NCBI RefSeq assembly: GCF_016820245.1
Contig: NZ_JAFCAR010000003.1
Coordinates: forward strand, 124,001 to 188,000
DNA: 64,000 nt
Reading direction: 5' to 3'
Source of the DNA: Jannaschia sp. Os4
GTDB lineage: Bacteria; Pseudomonadota; Alphaproteobacteria; Rhodobacterales; Rhodobacteraceae
A program made the translations under genes and the position numbers. The stretch's first letter is position 1. Each line of letters begins with the position of its first letter. A model generated the notes under the pieces. That model worked only from the letters and a program-made list of their open reading frames with translations. It did not search any database and was not told the origin of the DNA. Shown one piece after another: positions 1 through 9,101 of this stretch.

Positions 1-197
1 GTATGGAGGTCGAACCGGTCCCGCGTCAAGCCGCCGCGCTGCGGCGAGGGACGGCGTCGATGCCGCGCCGCGGCACGGCTGGCGGGCGTACGTTCCGTGA
101 AGGCCGGGTCTCCGGCGCCGTACGAATTGTGAAGGACTCCGGCCTCCGCCGCCTCCGGCCCGATGACCTTCGCATCCGCAGCGGCTAGCGTCGCGCC

Positions 198-1583
198 GTG
201 ACGGACACGGTCGAACTCCCCCTCTGGGCGCTGCTCCTGCTGCTCGCCTTCGCCGCGGTGACCTTCGCGTCCCACTTCCTCTTCCCGTCCGTGCGCTGGG
301 TCCTGCGCCGCCGCGCCGAGGCCTTGGTGGCGCAGCTCAACACGCGGCTGAAGCGCCCCATCGAGCCGTTCAAGCTGGCCCGCCGCACCGACACCATCAT
401 GCGCCTCGTCCACGACCCCGAGGTCGCCCGCGCCATCGCGGCCCACGCGCGCGAGCGGGGAATTCCCGAGCAGGTCGCGTTCGAGACCGCCCACCGCTAC
501 GCCCGCGAGATCGTGCCGAGCTTCTCGGCCACGCTCTACTTCGGCGTGGGCACGCGGGCCGCGCGCTGGCTCGCGCGCTCGCTCTACCGCGTCCGCGTCA
601 CCGGCGAGGCCGAGGCGATGGCCCATGTCGATCCGACCGCCACGGTGGTCTTCGTGATGAACCACCGCTCCAACATGGACTACGTGCTCGTCACGTGGCT
701 GACGGCCAAGTCGACGGCGCTGGCCTATGCCGTGGGCGAGTGGGCGCGGCGCTGGCCGCTACGCCCGCTGATCCGCTCGATGGGCGGCTACTTCGTCCGC
801 CGCCGCGACCTGAATCCCTTGTATCGCAAGGTCTTGGCCCGCTACGTCCACCACGCCACGCGCGGCGGCGTGACCCAGGCCGTGTTCCCCGAAGGGCGCC
901 TGTCGCGCACCGGCGCGCTGGGCGAGCCCAAGCTCGGCATCCTCTCCTACGTCATCGACGCCGCCGCCGATCCGGACACGCCGGAGATCGTCTTCGTCCC
1001 CGTCGCCCTCAACTACGAGCGCGTGCTGGAGGACCGCCAGCTCGCGGCGGCGGCGGGGCAGGAGCAGGCCCGCTTCCGCCTCCGCTGGTGGCAGGTCGCG
1101 CGCTACCTCCTCCGCCACGTGCAGCTGCGCCTCACGGGGCGCTTCCGCCGCTTCGGCTACGCAGCCGTCTCCTACGGCGATCCCTTCACGCTGCGCGCCT
1201 TCCTCGCCGCCGCGCCCGCCGACCCGGCGGCGGCGCTGGGTGCCGAGCTCATGGCCCGCGTCGAGGCGGCCCTGCCCGTCCTCCCCGTCCCGCAGGTCTG
1301 CGAGGCCCTACGCGACGGGGCGACCACGGTGGACGCGGTGGCCGCCCACCTCCGGTCCCACGCGCTGGAGCACGGCGACCACCCCCGCCACGCCGCCTTC
1401 CGCGAATCGGACGCCATCGCGGAGACGGCCTTGGAGATGCTGGAGGTGCGCAACGTCATCCGCCGCACCGGCCCCCACATCGAGCAGGTCGCGCCGGAGA
1501 TCGTGGGGTTCTACGCGGCCATGCTGCCGGCGCAGCATGTCAACGGGAAAGAAAATGTCGCGGGAGATACGATTCTGGTTTGA
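198..1583 (+). CDS. PlsC/GPAT-type acyltransferase (glycerolipid synthesis)
   Basis: 461 residues from a GTG start, membrane associated. An N-terminal hydrophobic segment (about residues 8-30) is followed by the acyltransferase block: HX4D motif NHRSNMD with H156 and D161, and the glycerol-phosphate-binding FPEGR motif near residue 232. These are the hallmarks of enzymes that move an acyl chain from acyl-CoA or acyl-ACP to glycerol-3-phosphate or lysophosphatidate. At 461 residues it is longer than PlsC (about 240) and shorter than E. coli PlsB (about 800), so the exact acceptor is uncertain. It lies 56 bp upstream of ccrA on the same strand and may be co-transcribed with it. Confidence 0.85.
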   Translation: MTDTVELPLWALLLLLAFAAVTFASHFLFPSVRWVLRRRAEALVAQLNTRLKRPIEPFKLARRTDTIMRLVHDPEVARAIAAHARERGIPEQVAFETAHRYAREIVPSFSATLYFGVGTRAARWLARSLYRVRVTGEAEAMAHVDPTATVVFVMNHRSNMDYVLVTWLTAKSTALAYAVGEWARRWPLRPLIRSMGGYFVRRRDLNPLYRKVLARYVHHATRGGVTQAVFPEGRLSRTGALGEPKLGILSYVIDAAADPDTPEIVFVPVALNYERVLEDRQLAAAAGQEQARFRLRWWQVARYLLRHVQLRLTGRFRRFGYAAVSYGDPFTLRAFLAAAPADPAAALGAELMARVEAALPVLPVPQVCEALRDGATTVDAVAAHLRSHALEHGDHPRHAAFRESDAIAETALEMLEVRNVIRRTGPHIEQVAPEIVGFYAAMLPAQHVNGKENVAGDTILV

Positions 1584-1639
1584 TCGACCGCGCAAGAATG
1601 TTACTTCCCAGTCCGAACACAGGACACGGAGTGACCGTC

Positions 1640-2905
1640 ATGGCCCTCGACACCCGCACCGACGCCGCCCTCAAGGATCTCTACGCCGTGGGCGAGATGC
1701 CCCCGCTGGGCCACGTCCCCGAGAAGATGCACGCATGGGCCATCCGCCGCGAGCGGCACGGCGAGCCCGACACCGCGATGCAGCTGGAGGTCGTCGAGAC
1801 GCCGCGCCCCGGCCCGACCGAGGTGCTGGTCTTCGTCATGGCGGCGGGCGTGAACTACAACGGGGTCTGGGCCTCGCTCGGCACGCCGATCTCGCCCTTC
1901 GACGGCCACGGCGCGGACTACCACATCGCGGGCTCGGACGCGTCGGGCATCGTCTGGGCGGTGGGCGAGAAGGTGAAGCGCTGGAAGGTCGGCGACGAGG
2001 TCGTCATCCACTGCAACCAGGACGAGGGCGACGACGAGCACTGCAACGGCGGCGACCCGATGGATAGCCCCTCGCAGCGCATCTGGGGCTACGAGACGCC
2101 CGATGGCTCCTTCGCGCAGTTCACCGCCGTGCAGCAGCAGCAGATCATGCGTCGCCCGTCCCACCAGACGTGGGAGGAATCGGCCTGCTACACGCTGACG
2201 CTGGCCACCGCTTACCGGATGCTCTTCGGCCACGCGCCGCACGACCTGAAACCCGGCCAGACGGTGCTGGTCTGGGGCGCGTCGGGGGGCCTCGGCTCCT
2301 ACGCGGTCCAGCTGGCGAACGTGGCGGGTGCCAACGCGATCGGGGTCATCTCCGACGAGAGCAAGCGCGACTTCGTGATGGGGCTGGGCGCCAAGGGCGT
2401 GCTGAACCGCCGCGACTTCGACTGCTGGGGCCAGCTGCCGGAGGTGGGCACGCCCGAGTATGCCACGTGGTTCGCCGAGGCGCGCAAGTTCGGCAAGGCG
2501 ATCTGGGACATCACGGGCAAGGGCAACAACGTCGACATGGTGTTCGAGCATCCCGGCGAGGCGACGTTCCCGGTCTCGACCTTCGTGTGCAAGCGCGGCG
2601 GGATGGTCGTGATCTGCGCGGGCACCACGGGCTACAACCTGACCTTCGACGTCCGCTACATGTGGATGCACCAGAAGCGCCTGCAGGGCAGCCACTTCGC
2701 CCACCTCAAGCAGGCGTCGGCGGCCAACGACCTGATGCGGCAGGAGCGGCTGGACCCCTGCTTGTCGGAGACCTTCGCGTGGGCCGACCTCTGCGAGGCG
2801 CACATGAAGATGCGCCGCAACGAGCACCTGCCGGGCAACATGGCGGTGCTGGTGGGCGCGCCGCGCCTCGGGCTGCGCACCGTGGAGGAGGCCGCCGCCG
2901 GCTGA
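1640..2905 (+). CDS. ccrA: Crotonyl-CoA carboxylase/reductase
   Basis: Catalyses NADPH-dependent reductive carboxylation of crotonyl-CoA to ethylmalonyl-CoA, the key step of the ethylmalonyl-CoA pathway used to assimilate acetyl-CoA (acetate, C1 or PHB carbon) without isocitrate lyase. The 421-residue product is an MDR-superfamily protein: N-terminal catalytic fold with NYNGVWA, a Rossmann motif WGASGGLGSY near residues 210-220, and QGSHFA near the C-terminus, a block conserved in Ccr enzymes. Length matches the family (about 430). The ATG at 1640 is preceded by an ACGGAG element; an in-frame GTG lies 9 bp upstream. Identification rests on strong family likeness; no other pathway gene is in the window. 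Confidence 0.95.
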   Translation: MALDTRTDAALKDLYAVGEMPPLGHVPEKMHAWAIRRERHGEPDTAMQLEVVETPRPGPTEVLVFVMAAGVNYNGVWASLGTPISPFDGHGADYHIAGSDASGIVWAVGEKVKRWKVGDEVVIHCNQDEGDDEHCNGGDPMDSPSQRIWGYETPDGSFAQFTAVQQQQIMRRPSHQTWEESACYTLTLATAYRMLFGHAPHDLKPGQTVLVWGASGGLGSYAVQLANVAGANAIGVISDESKRDFVMGLGAKGVLNRRDFDCWGQLPEVGTPEYATWFAEARKFGKAIWDITGKGNNVDMVFEHPGEATFPVSTFVCKRGGMVVICAGTTGYNLTFDVRYMWMHQKRLQGSHFAHLKQASAANDLMRQERLDPCLSETFAWADLCEAHMKMRRNEHLPGNMAVLVGAPRLGLRTVEEAAAG

Positions 2906-2941
2906 GGGCGCCGGGGGCTCCGCCCCGCGTCGAGGCGAGCA

Positions 2942-2958
2942 CGGCCCCACCGGGGCCG
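2942..2958 (+). terminator. GC hairpin after ccrA
   Basis: CGGCCCC, three-base loop ACC, then GGGGCCG: a perfect 7-bp stem 37 bp after the ccrA stop. There is no following T-run, so it is a candidate rather than a canonical intrinsic terminator. Confidence 0.45.
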
Positions 2959-2974
2959 CGCGCAGGACGCCTCT

Positions 2975-3010
2975 CGCCCCCGAGGTATTTTTGCCAAGAT
3001 GAGGGGGGCG
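2975..3010. repeat. Intergenic repeat of Rhodobacterales type
   Basis: CGCCCCC and GGGGGCG arms (2975-2981 and 3004-3010) enclose the core GAGGTATTTTTGCC, AT-rich against a very GC-rich background. I recall elements of this form as common intergenic repeats in Rhodobacterales, but that is memory, not a search. A diverged copy seems to lie at 8691-8718. It sits between ccrA and the downstream helicase. Confidence 0.5.
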
Positions 3011-3050
3011 GGCCGTTGGGTCCGCCCCTCCGCTGTCGTAGGGACGGAGC

Positions 3051-4571
3051 ATGAACGTCCCCGCGCCCGCCCTGTCGCCGGACCAAGCCGAGGCTTGGGA
3101 CCGCATCGCCGCCACGCTGGACGAGGCGGGGATCGACCTCGAGCAGGGCTACGCGATGGAGGGCGACCCGGACGAGCACCGAGTGCTGGCCGTCACCGGC
3201 AAGGCGGGGTCGGGCAAGACGCTGCTGCTCGCGCAGATGGTAAAGGAGATGCGCGAGGCGGGGCTGAAGATGGTCACCGGCGACTACCAGCCCAAGGGCG
3301 GGCGCACGCTCGCGGTGCTGGCGCCGACGAACAAGGCGGCCTCGGTGCTGCGCTCGCGCGGCGTGCCCGCGACGACGATCCACCGCATCCTCTACACCCC
3401 CGTCTACGACCCCCAGTACGAGAAGATCGCCGAGTGGCTGGCGGGCGAGCGGGACCGGCCCACGGTCGAGGGCCTGACCGACGAGCAGCTGGACCGCGCC
3501 AAGGTGGCCTTCGACGAGACGCAGTCGATCCCCGGCGCGATGGCGGCCGCCGGGCTGAAGGGCAGCGACTTCATCTCGGGCTGGAAGCGGCGGGACGCGG
3601 AGCTGGACGTGGGCTTCGTGGACGAGTCCTCTATGCTCGACGACCAGCAATACGAGGATCTCGCCGAGATCTTCCCCACGCTCGTCCTGTTCGGCGACCC
3701 GGCGCAGCTCGCGCCCGTGAACCAGTCGGGGCGCATGGTGTTCGAGCGGCTGCCCGCGCCGGACGTGCTGCATCTGGACCGCGTGCACCGGCAGGAGGCG
3801 GACAGCCCGATCCTCGACCTCGCCCACGCGCTGTCGGACGACCGGGTCGACTTCTATGCCTTCGAGCGCATGGTCGAGGAGGCCGCCGCCGCCGACCCCC
3901 GCGTGGTGATGGCGACGCGCGCGGACCCCGACCTCATGGCGCGCTCGCCCATGCTGGTCTGGCGCAATAAGACGCGCGTGCGCCTGATCCGCGCCTTCCG
4001 GCAGGCCCACGGCATCGGCGAGCACGAGATGATGCCGGGCGAGCCGCTGCTCTGCGACGGGCTGGAGCTTCCCTTGAAGCAGCGCAAGCGCCGGGTCGAG
4101 CTGGAGGCGCGGGGCCTGATCAAGGGGGCGCAGGTGATCTATCTGGGCCCCGGAAAGAAGCCGGGCTTCTGCCGCATCCACGTGGTCGGCGCGCCGGACC
4201 CGCAGGTCTCCGTGGCGAGCATCGTCAAGATCGAGGTGCCCGACGTCGAGGAGCCGCACTTGCCCTTCGCGGCCAAGATGGGCGCGGCGTTCCTGCACGG
4301 GGCGGCCTGCACCATCCACAAGGCGCAAGGCTCGCAGTGGGAGGATGTGCAGGTCTTCGCCCCCGACCTCTTCGCCGCCTTCAAGGTCGGCCGCTCCGAG
4401 GCGGGCCAGCCGCTGTGGAAGCGCCTCGCCTACGTGGCCATCACGCGGGCGCAGTCGCGCCTGATCTGGGTGCGGCGCGCCGCATTGGCCCTGCCGCAGA
4501 GGACGCTGGGGACCGACGACCTCGTGGCGCCCGCGCCGCAACTGACCCTCGAAGGAGAGCCCCCCGAATGA
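3051..4571 (+). CDS. RecD-like SF1 ATP-dependent DNA helicase
   Basis: 506 residues. Superfamily 1 helicase motifs occur in order: Walker A GKAGSGKT at residues 50-57, Walker B/DEAD-type VDESSML near 190, a motif III-like block GDPAQLAPV near 218, and the C-terminal UvrD/RecD blocks TIHKAQGSQW and YVAITRAQ (motifs V-VI). This matches RecD/Dda-like 5'-3' helicases, but without RecB or RecC neighbours it is not the RecBCD subunit; the genome uses AddAB (50.9-57.4 kb). Its cellular task, such as repair or processing of replication intermediates, is inferred only. The stop overlaps the start of the next gene (ATGA, 4568-4571). Confidence 0.85.
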   Translation: MNVPAPALSPDQAEAWDRIAATLDEAGIDLEQGYAMEGDPDEHRVLAVTGKAGSGKTLLLAQMVKEMREAGLKMVTGDYQPKGGRTLAVLAPTNKAASVLRSRGVPATTIHRILYTPVYDPQYEKIAEWLAGERDRPTVEGLTDEQLDRAKVAFDETQSIPGAMAAAGLKGSDFISGWKRRDAELDVGFVDESSMLDDQQYEDLAEIFPTLVLFGDPAQLAPVNQSGRMVFERLPAPDVLHLDRVHRQEADSPILDLAHALSDDRVDFYAFERMVEEAAAADPRVVMATRADPDLMARSPMLVWRNKTRVRLIRAFRQAHGIGEHEMMPGEPLLCDGLELPLKQRKRRVELEARGLIKGAQVIYLGPGKKPGFCRIHVVGAPDPQVSVASIVKIEVPDVEEPHLPFAAKMGAAFLHGAACTIHKAQGSQWEDVQVFAPDLFAAFKVGRSEAGQPLWKRLAYVAITRAQSRLIWVRRAALALPQRTLGTDDLVAPAPQLTLEGEPPE

Positions 4572-5290
4572 GCAGCATCCTGATCACCGGCGCCTCGTCC
4601 GGCATCGGCGCGGCCTGCGCGCGCCTGTTCCTCGACGCGGGGTGGACCGTGGGCCTCATGGCGCGCCGCCGCGAGGCGCTGGAGGAGGTGGCGGACGGGC
4701 ACGACCGGGCGCACGTGCTGGTCGCCGACGTGGCCGAGCCGGGGCAGGTGGAGGGGGCGGTCACGCTCTTCCGGGACCGGGCGGGATCGGTCGACGTGCT
4801 GTTCAACAACGCGGGCGTGTTCGTCCCCACCGGCGAGATCGACGAAGTGCCCGTCCCCGACTGGGACCACGCGGTGCGGGTCAACCTGACGGGCATGTTC
4901 CTCGCCGCGCGCGCGGTCTGGCCGGTGATGCGCGCGCAGGGGGGCGGGCGGATCGTCAACAACGGGTCGATCAGCGCGCACGTCCCGCGCGAGGGGGCGG
5001 TGGCCTACACGGTGACCAAGCACGCGATCACGGGCCTGACCCGGCAACTCAGCCTCGACGGGCGGGAGCACGGCATCAAGTGCGGCCAGATCGACATCGG
5101 CAACGCGCGCACGCCCATGCTGGACGGGCTGGACCGCGCCTCGCGCGAGATGGGCGGCGCAGGCGTCCCGATGATGGAGGTGGACGAGGCCGCGCGCTCG
5201 GTGATGCACATGGCGACCATGCCGCCCGAGGCGAACGTGCTGTTCCTGACGGTGATGGCGAACGCGATGCCCTATGTCGGGCGGGGCTAG
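4568..5290 (+). CDS. Short-chain dehydrogenase/reductase (SDR)
   Basis: 240-residue classical SDR: cofactor motif TGASSGIG at residues 7-14, NNAG near 83, a catalytic Ser in the NNGSIS region and the YTVTKH active site (YxxxK) near 146. It is an NAD(P)-dependent oxidoreductase; the substrate cannot be read from the sequence. The ATG is embedded in the helicase stop (ATGA), so the two genes are translationally coupled although no functional link is obvious. Confidence 0.85.
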   Translation: MSSILITGASSGIGAACARLFLDAGWTVGLMARRREALEEVADGHDRAHVLVADVAEPGQVEGAVTLFRDRAGSVDVLFNNAGVFVPTGEIDEVPVPDWDHAVRVNLTGMFLAARAVWPVMRAQGGGRIVNNGSISAHVPREGAVAYTVTKHAITGLTRQLSLDGREHGIKCGQIDIGNARTPMLDGLDRASREMGGAGVPMMEVDEAARSVMHMATMPPEANVLFLTVMANAMPYVGRG

Positions 5291-5299
5291 GGGCGCGCG

Positions 5300-6049
5300 T
5301 CAGCGGATGAGGCGGAACATCCCCGCCGCCGCCCAGCCCGCGAGGATCGCCAGCGCCAGCGACAGCAGGCCGTAGACCAGCGGGCGCTCGTGGGCGAGCA
5401 CGTAGATGAACCGCTCCAGCCCGACCTTGCGCACGAAGATGTCGGTGGCGAACACGTCCACCACCCGGCCCCCGCGCGTGAGGAAGATGCGCGCCTCGTA
5501 GTTCCCCTCGGTCAGGGCCGAGGGCAGCGCGACCGTGGCCGAGAACAGGGTCTCATCGGTCAGGGTGACGCCCGCGTCGTCGCGGACATAGGCCCCCTCG
5601 TCGCGGCGGATGCGGATCAGGGCGTTCCGGAACGAGGCCGCGTCCTCCACCACGCTCGCGGCGCCCACGTCGCGGATCATGCGCGGCGTCGAGACGCGCC
5701 AGCGCTGGTCCGCGATGCGGGTCAGGGCCGTCTCCAGCGGGGCGGAGGACACCACCGCGTAGAAGGACGGGGCCGAGGACAGGCGCACCGCGTCGGCGTT
5801 CACCCAGATGCCGGCGCGGCGGGCCTTGCGGCGGACGACCACCGGCTCCTCGGGGCCGGCGACCGTGACGATCACCGCGAGCGGGGGGCCGCCGGGGGGC
5901 GCGTCGCGCTTGATCGCGCCGTAGATCAGGATCTCGGACCCGTCGAAGTTGGTGGAGATCGACACCCTGTCCTGGCTCAGCGCGGCGACGACCTCCTCCG
6001 CGCGGGCCGGGAGCGCGAGCAGGAGCAGGGCGAGCAGGAGCCGGATCAA
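5300..6049 (-). CDS. TIGR02186 family membrane-anchored protein
   Basis: 249 residues with an N-terminal signal peptide (about 1-18, ending ALPARA), an extracytoplasmic beta-rich middle, and one C-terminal transmembrane helix (about 222-243). This is the layout of the alphaproteobacterial TIGR02186 proteins, which regularly accompany a TauE/SafE transporter, as here. The start is TTG, fused to the TauE stop as TTGA (6046-6049); no ATG or GTG fits the signal peptide as well. It probably assists or senses for the partner transporter; this is inferred from association only. Confidence 0.8.
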   Translation of the reverse strand: MIRLLLALLLLALPARAEEVVAALSQDRVSISTNFDGSEILIYGAIKRDAPPGGPPLAVIVTVAGPEEPVVVRRKARRAGIWVNADAVRLSSAPSFYAVVSSAPLETALTRIADQRWRVSTPRMIRDVGAASVVEDAASFRNALIRIRRDEGAYVRDDAGVTLTDETLFSATVALPSALTEGNYEARIFLTRGGRVVDVFATDIFVRKVGLERFIYVLAHERPLVYGLLSLALAILAGWAAAGMFRLIR

Positions 6050-6969
6050 TGCCCCCCCTCCGGCCCGACGGAGTAGAGCTCCGACGGCATCAGCAGCAGG
6101 TCGAGGGCCAGCTTGCCGCAGACCGCCAGCACCAGCAGCGCGAGCAGGATGCGGAGCTGCTCGGCCTTCATCCTCACGCCGATCCGGGTGCCCACCTGCG
6201 CGCCGACCACGCCGCCCACGAGGAGGAGCAGCGCGAGCAGCATGTCGACCGTGTAGTTCGTCGTCGCGTGCAGCAGCGTGGCGAAGCCGGTGACGAAGAT
6301 GATCTGGAACAGCGAGGTGCCGACCACGACCTTGGTGGGCATCCCCAGCAGGTAGATCATCGCGGGCACCATGATGAACCCGCCGCCCACGCCCATGATC
6401 GCGGCCAGCACGCCCACCAAGAGGCCGACCAGCAGCGGCGGGATGACCGAGATGTAGAGGCCGCTCGTGCGGAACTTCATCTTGAGGGGCAGGGCGTGGA
6501 CCCAACCGCGCTGGCGGCGCACGGTGCGCGGGGCGGGGCCCTTCTGCCGCGCGCGGCGGATGGCGTTCAGGCTCTCGACGAACATCAGCCCGCCGATCAC
6601 CCCGAGGAACAGCACGTAGGCGAGCTTGACCAGCAGGTCGACCTGCCCCGCCTCGCGCAGCCACGCGAAGACCTGAACCCCCGCCGCCGCGCCGACGAGG
6701 CCGCCGACCAGCAGCACGGTCCCCATCCTCAGGTCCACGGTCTTGCGCCTGAGATGGGCCAGCACGCCGGAGAAGGACGAGGCGACGATCTGGTTCGCCT
6801 CGGTCGCCACCGCCACGGCGGGCGGGATGCCGATCATGAACAGCAGCGGCGTCATCAGGAAGCCGCCGCCCACCCCGAACATTCCCGACAGCACGCCCAC
6901 CATCCCGCCGAGCCCCAGCAGCAGGAAGGCGTTGACCGAGACCTCGGCGATGGGAAGGTAGATCTGCAA
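6046..6969 (-). CDS. Sulfite exporter TauE/SafE family permease
   Basis: 307 residues with about eight hydrophobic segments in two related halves. Each half carries a glycine-rich signature: GVGGGFLMTP near residue 30 and GVGGGFIMVP near 190. Family members export small anionic organosulfur or sulfur compounds across the inner membrane; the substrate is not determinable here. I chose the TTG at 6969 (product beginning LQIYLPIAEV as read) because family members usually begin there. The only longer option is a TTG at 7017, which adds a non-membrane tail. No ATG start exists in the N-terminal region. Confidence 0.85.
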   Translation of the reverse strand: MQIYLPIAEVSVNAFLLLGLGGMVGVLSGMFGVGGGFLMTPLLFMIGIPPAVAVATEANQIVASSFSGVLAHLRRKTVDLRMGTVLLVGGLVGAAAGVQVFAWLREAGQVDLLVKLAYVLFLGVIGGLMFVESLNAIRRARQKGPAPRTVRRQRGWVHALPLKMKFRTSGLYISVIPPLLVGLLVGVLAAIMGVGGGFIMVPAMIYLLGMPTKVVVGTSLFQIIFVTGFATLLHATTNYTVDMLLALLLLVGGVVGAQVGTRIGVRMKAEQLRILLALLVLAVCGKLALDLLLMPSELYSVGPEGGH

Positions 6970-7061
6970 AGGGCGCCCCCGTTGGGTCCATTGGGCGCAG
7001 GACGGGGGCGGTGTCAAACGGACGGGACCACAGGTCCCACTTTACGTCGGCGGGGGTGCGG

Positions 7062-8657
7062 ATGGACTACGTGATCGCGGGCGGTGGATCGGCGGGATGC
7101 GTGATGGCGGCCCGGCTGTCGGAGGACCCGTCCGTCTCGGTCACCTTGGTCGAGGCGGGGCGCGTCACCCGCGACCCCCGCCTGCGCCTGCCCGCCGGCC
7201 TGCCGGAGTCGATGCACGCGCGGCTGGCGGACTGGGACTTCGCCACCGTGCCGCAGCCGGGGCTGGACGGGCGCCGCATCCGCACGCCGCGGGGCCGCGC
7301 GCTGGGCGGGTCGTCGGCGATCAACGCGATGTGCTACGCGCGCGGGTCGCTGAAGGATTACGACGACTGGGGGCATGGCTGGTCCGGGGCCGAGGCGCTG
7401 CGCTGGTTCAAGGCGTCCGAAGGGTTCCGGGGTCCCGATGCGGACGGCGGAGGCCAGTGGCACGGCCATCACGGGCCGCTGACGGTCGAGCGGCCAGCAA
7501 CCATCCACCGCGCGACGGAGCGGTTCTTCGACGGCGCGGCCCACACGGGCCACGCACGGGTGGAGGAGTTCTGCGCCGAGGGGCCGGACGGGTCGGGCCG
7601 CGACGGCGTCGGCCTCTTCGACCGCACCACGGACCGGGGACTGCGCGGGTCCGTGGACCGGGCCTACCTGCCCGCGGAGGTCCGGGCCCGCCCCAACCTG
7701 ACCGTCCGCACGGGGGCGCAGGTCGCCCACGTGCTGATGGACGGGACGCGGGCCTGCGGGCTGCGGCTGCTCGACGGGACGGAGGTGCGGGCGCGCGAGA
7801 CGGTGCTCTGCGCGGGGGCGATCGGCACGCCCCACCTTCTGATGCTGTCGGGGATTGGCCCGGCGGACCACCTGCGGGCCGCGGGCGTCACGGTCGCGCT
7901 GGACGCCCCCGGTGTGGGCGGCAACCTGCAGGACCACCTCGACGTCTCGCTGATGTTGCGGACGGTGGGGTCGGCGGCCTTCGGCTACGGTCCCGCGATG
8001 CTGCCGCAGGCGCTGCGGGGCGCGTGGGACTGGCTGCGCCACCGCCGCGGGCTGCTGGCCTCCAACCTCGCGGAGGGGCAGGGCTACGCCCGCTCGCGCG
8101 CGGGTCTGGACCGGCCCGACATCCAGTTCCACTTCCTGCCCGGCTTGGGCGAGGACCACGGCGCGACCCGCAACTGGGGCCGCGCGGGCGTCTCGCTCCA
8201 CGCCTGCTGCCTCTACCCGCGCTCGACGGGGACGATCCGGCTGGCCTCGGCGGACCCGGCGGATGCGCCGCTCATCGACCCGCGCTACCTGTCGGACGAG
8301 GCCGACCTCGCCGTGCTCGTGGCGGGGGGCCGGATGGCGGCGGCGATCCTGTCGGCCCCGTCCTTCGACCCCGTGCGCGTCGGCTGGCACCGCGCCGCGC
8401 CGCCCGATCCCGAGGACAGGGCCGGGTGGGAGGCGCTGGTCCGCGCGCGGGCCGAGACGATCTACCACCCCGTCGGTACCGCCCGCATGGGCGCGCCGGG
8501 CGAGGGGGTGTGCGACGGGATGGGCGTGCTCCACGGGGCACGGGGGCTGCGCGTCGTGGACGCCTCGCTGATGCCGCGGATCGTGGGCGGGAACACCAAC
8601 GCGCCGGTCGTGATGATGGCCGAGCGGATCGCGGCCGGGATGCGATCGGACGCCTGA
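7062..8657 (+). CDS. GMC family FAD-dependent oxidoreductase
   Basis: 531 residues with the glucose-methanol-choline oxidoreductase layout: FAD dinucleotide-binding AGGGSAGCVMA at the N-terminus, the PRGRALGGSSAIN signature near residue 80, the second GMC signature GAIGTPHLLMLSG near 255, and a C-terminal catalytic His in the YHPVGTARMG block followed by a GGNTNAPVMM-like stretch. It most resembles choline- or alcohol-dehydrogenase-like members acting on primary alcohols. No betaine-pathway neighbours are present, so the substrate is open. The ATG at 7062 starts directly at the FAD fold. Confidence 0.87.
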   Translation: MDYVIAGGGSAGCVMAARLSEDPSVSVTLVEAGRVTRDPRLRLPAGLPESMHARLADWDFATVPQPGLDGRRIRTPRGRALGGSSAINAMCYARGSLKDYDDWGHGWSGAEALRWFKASEGFRGPDADGGGQWHGHHGPLTVERPATIHRATERFFDGAAHTGHARVEEFCAEGPDGSGRDGVGLFDRTTDRGLRGSVDRAYLPAEVRARPNLTVRTGAQVAHVLMDGTRACGLRLLDGTEVRARETVLCAGAIGTPHLLMLSGIGPADHLRAAGVTVALDAPGVGGNLQDHLDVSLMLRTVGSAAFGYGPAMLPQALRGAWDWLRHRRGLLASNLAEGQGYARSRAGLDRPDIQFHFLPGLGEDHGATRNWGRAGVSLHACCLYPRSTGTIRLASADPADAPLIDPRYLSDEADLAVLVAGGRMAAAILSAPSFDPVRVGWHRAAPPDPEDRAGWEALVRARAETIYHPVGTARMGAPGEGVCDGMGVLHGARGLRVVDASLMPRIVGGNTNAPVVMMAERIAAGMRSDA

Positions 8658-8690
8658 CGGCGTCCGACCGGCGGGGGCCAGCTCCCGCAC

Positions 8691-8718
8691 CCCCGGGATA
8701 GTTCCGGCAGGAGGAAGG
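8691..8718. repeat. Diverged copy of the 2975-3010 intergenic repeat
   Basis: CCCCGGGATAGTTCCGGCAG and its following purine-rich stretch align with the core of the repeat at 2975-3010 at roughly two thirds of positions. It lies between the convergent GMC oxidoreductase and RidA genes. Single-pair similarity by eye, hence modest confidence. Confidence 0.35.
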
Positions 8719-8720
8719 GG

Positions 8721-9101
8721 TCAGGCCCGGACCGCGTCGACCTCGACCTCGAACAGCATCTCCGGCTCGGCCAGCCCCGCGACGATCATCGTCGCGGCGG
8801 GGCGGATGTCGCCGAACACCTCACCCAGCACGGCGTAGACCTCGGGCACGAGCGTGCGGTCCGTGACGATGTAGCGGGCGCGGACCACGTCGCCCATCGC
8901 GAACCCGCCCTCCGCCAGCGCCCGCGCCACGGTGGCCAGCGCGTTGCGCGCCTGCGCCGCGACCCCATCGGGCATGGTCATGGTGGCGTAGTCGTAGCCC
9001 GTCGTGCCCGCGACCCACGCCCGGTCCCCCACGACCACCGCGCGGGCGTAGCCCGCCGTCGCCTCGAAGGGCGAGCCGGTGGAGATCAGGCGGCGGCTCA
9101 C
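8721..9101 (-). CDS. RidA family (Rid/YER057c/UK114) protein
   Basis: 126 residues of RidA/YjgF type: an AVVVGDRAWVAGTTG strand block near the N-terminus and a C-terminal segment ending EVEVDAVRA. Canonical RidA hydrolyses reactive enamine/imine intermediates; the canonical substrate-binding Arg context is not clear here, so a divergent subgroup is likely. The GTG start overlaps the stop of the upstream ABC permease (GTGA, 9098-9101), making it the last cistron of the BMP transporter operon and suggesting a role with the imported substrate. Confidence 0.8.
   Translation of the reverse strand: MSRRLISTGSPFEATAGYARAVVVGDRAWVAGTTGYDYATMTMPDGVAAQARNALATVARALAEGGFAMGDVVRARYIVTDRTLVPEVYAVLGEVFGDIRPAATMIVAGLAEPEMLFEVEVDAVRA

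Noticed and set aside
3-188. 61-residue open frame at the window start
   Set aside because: Arg-rich shadow-type composition, no ribosome site and no family likeness; the segment is treated as upstream sequence of the acyltransferase gene.
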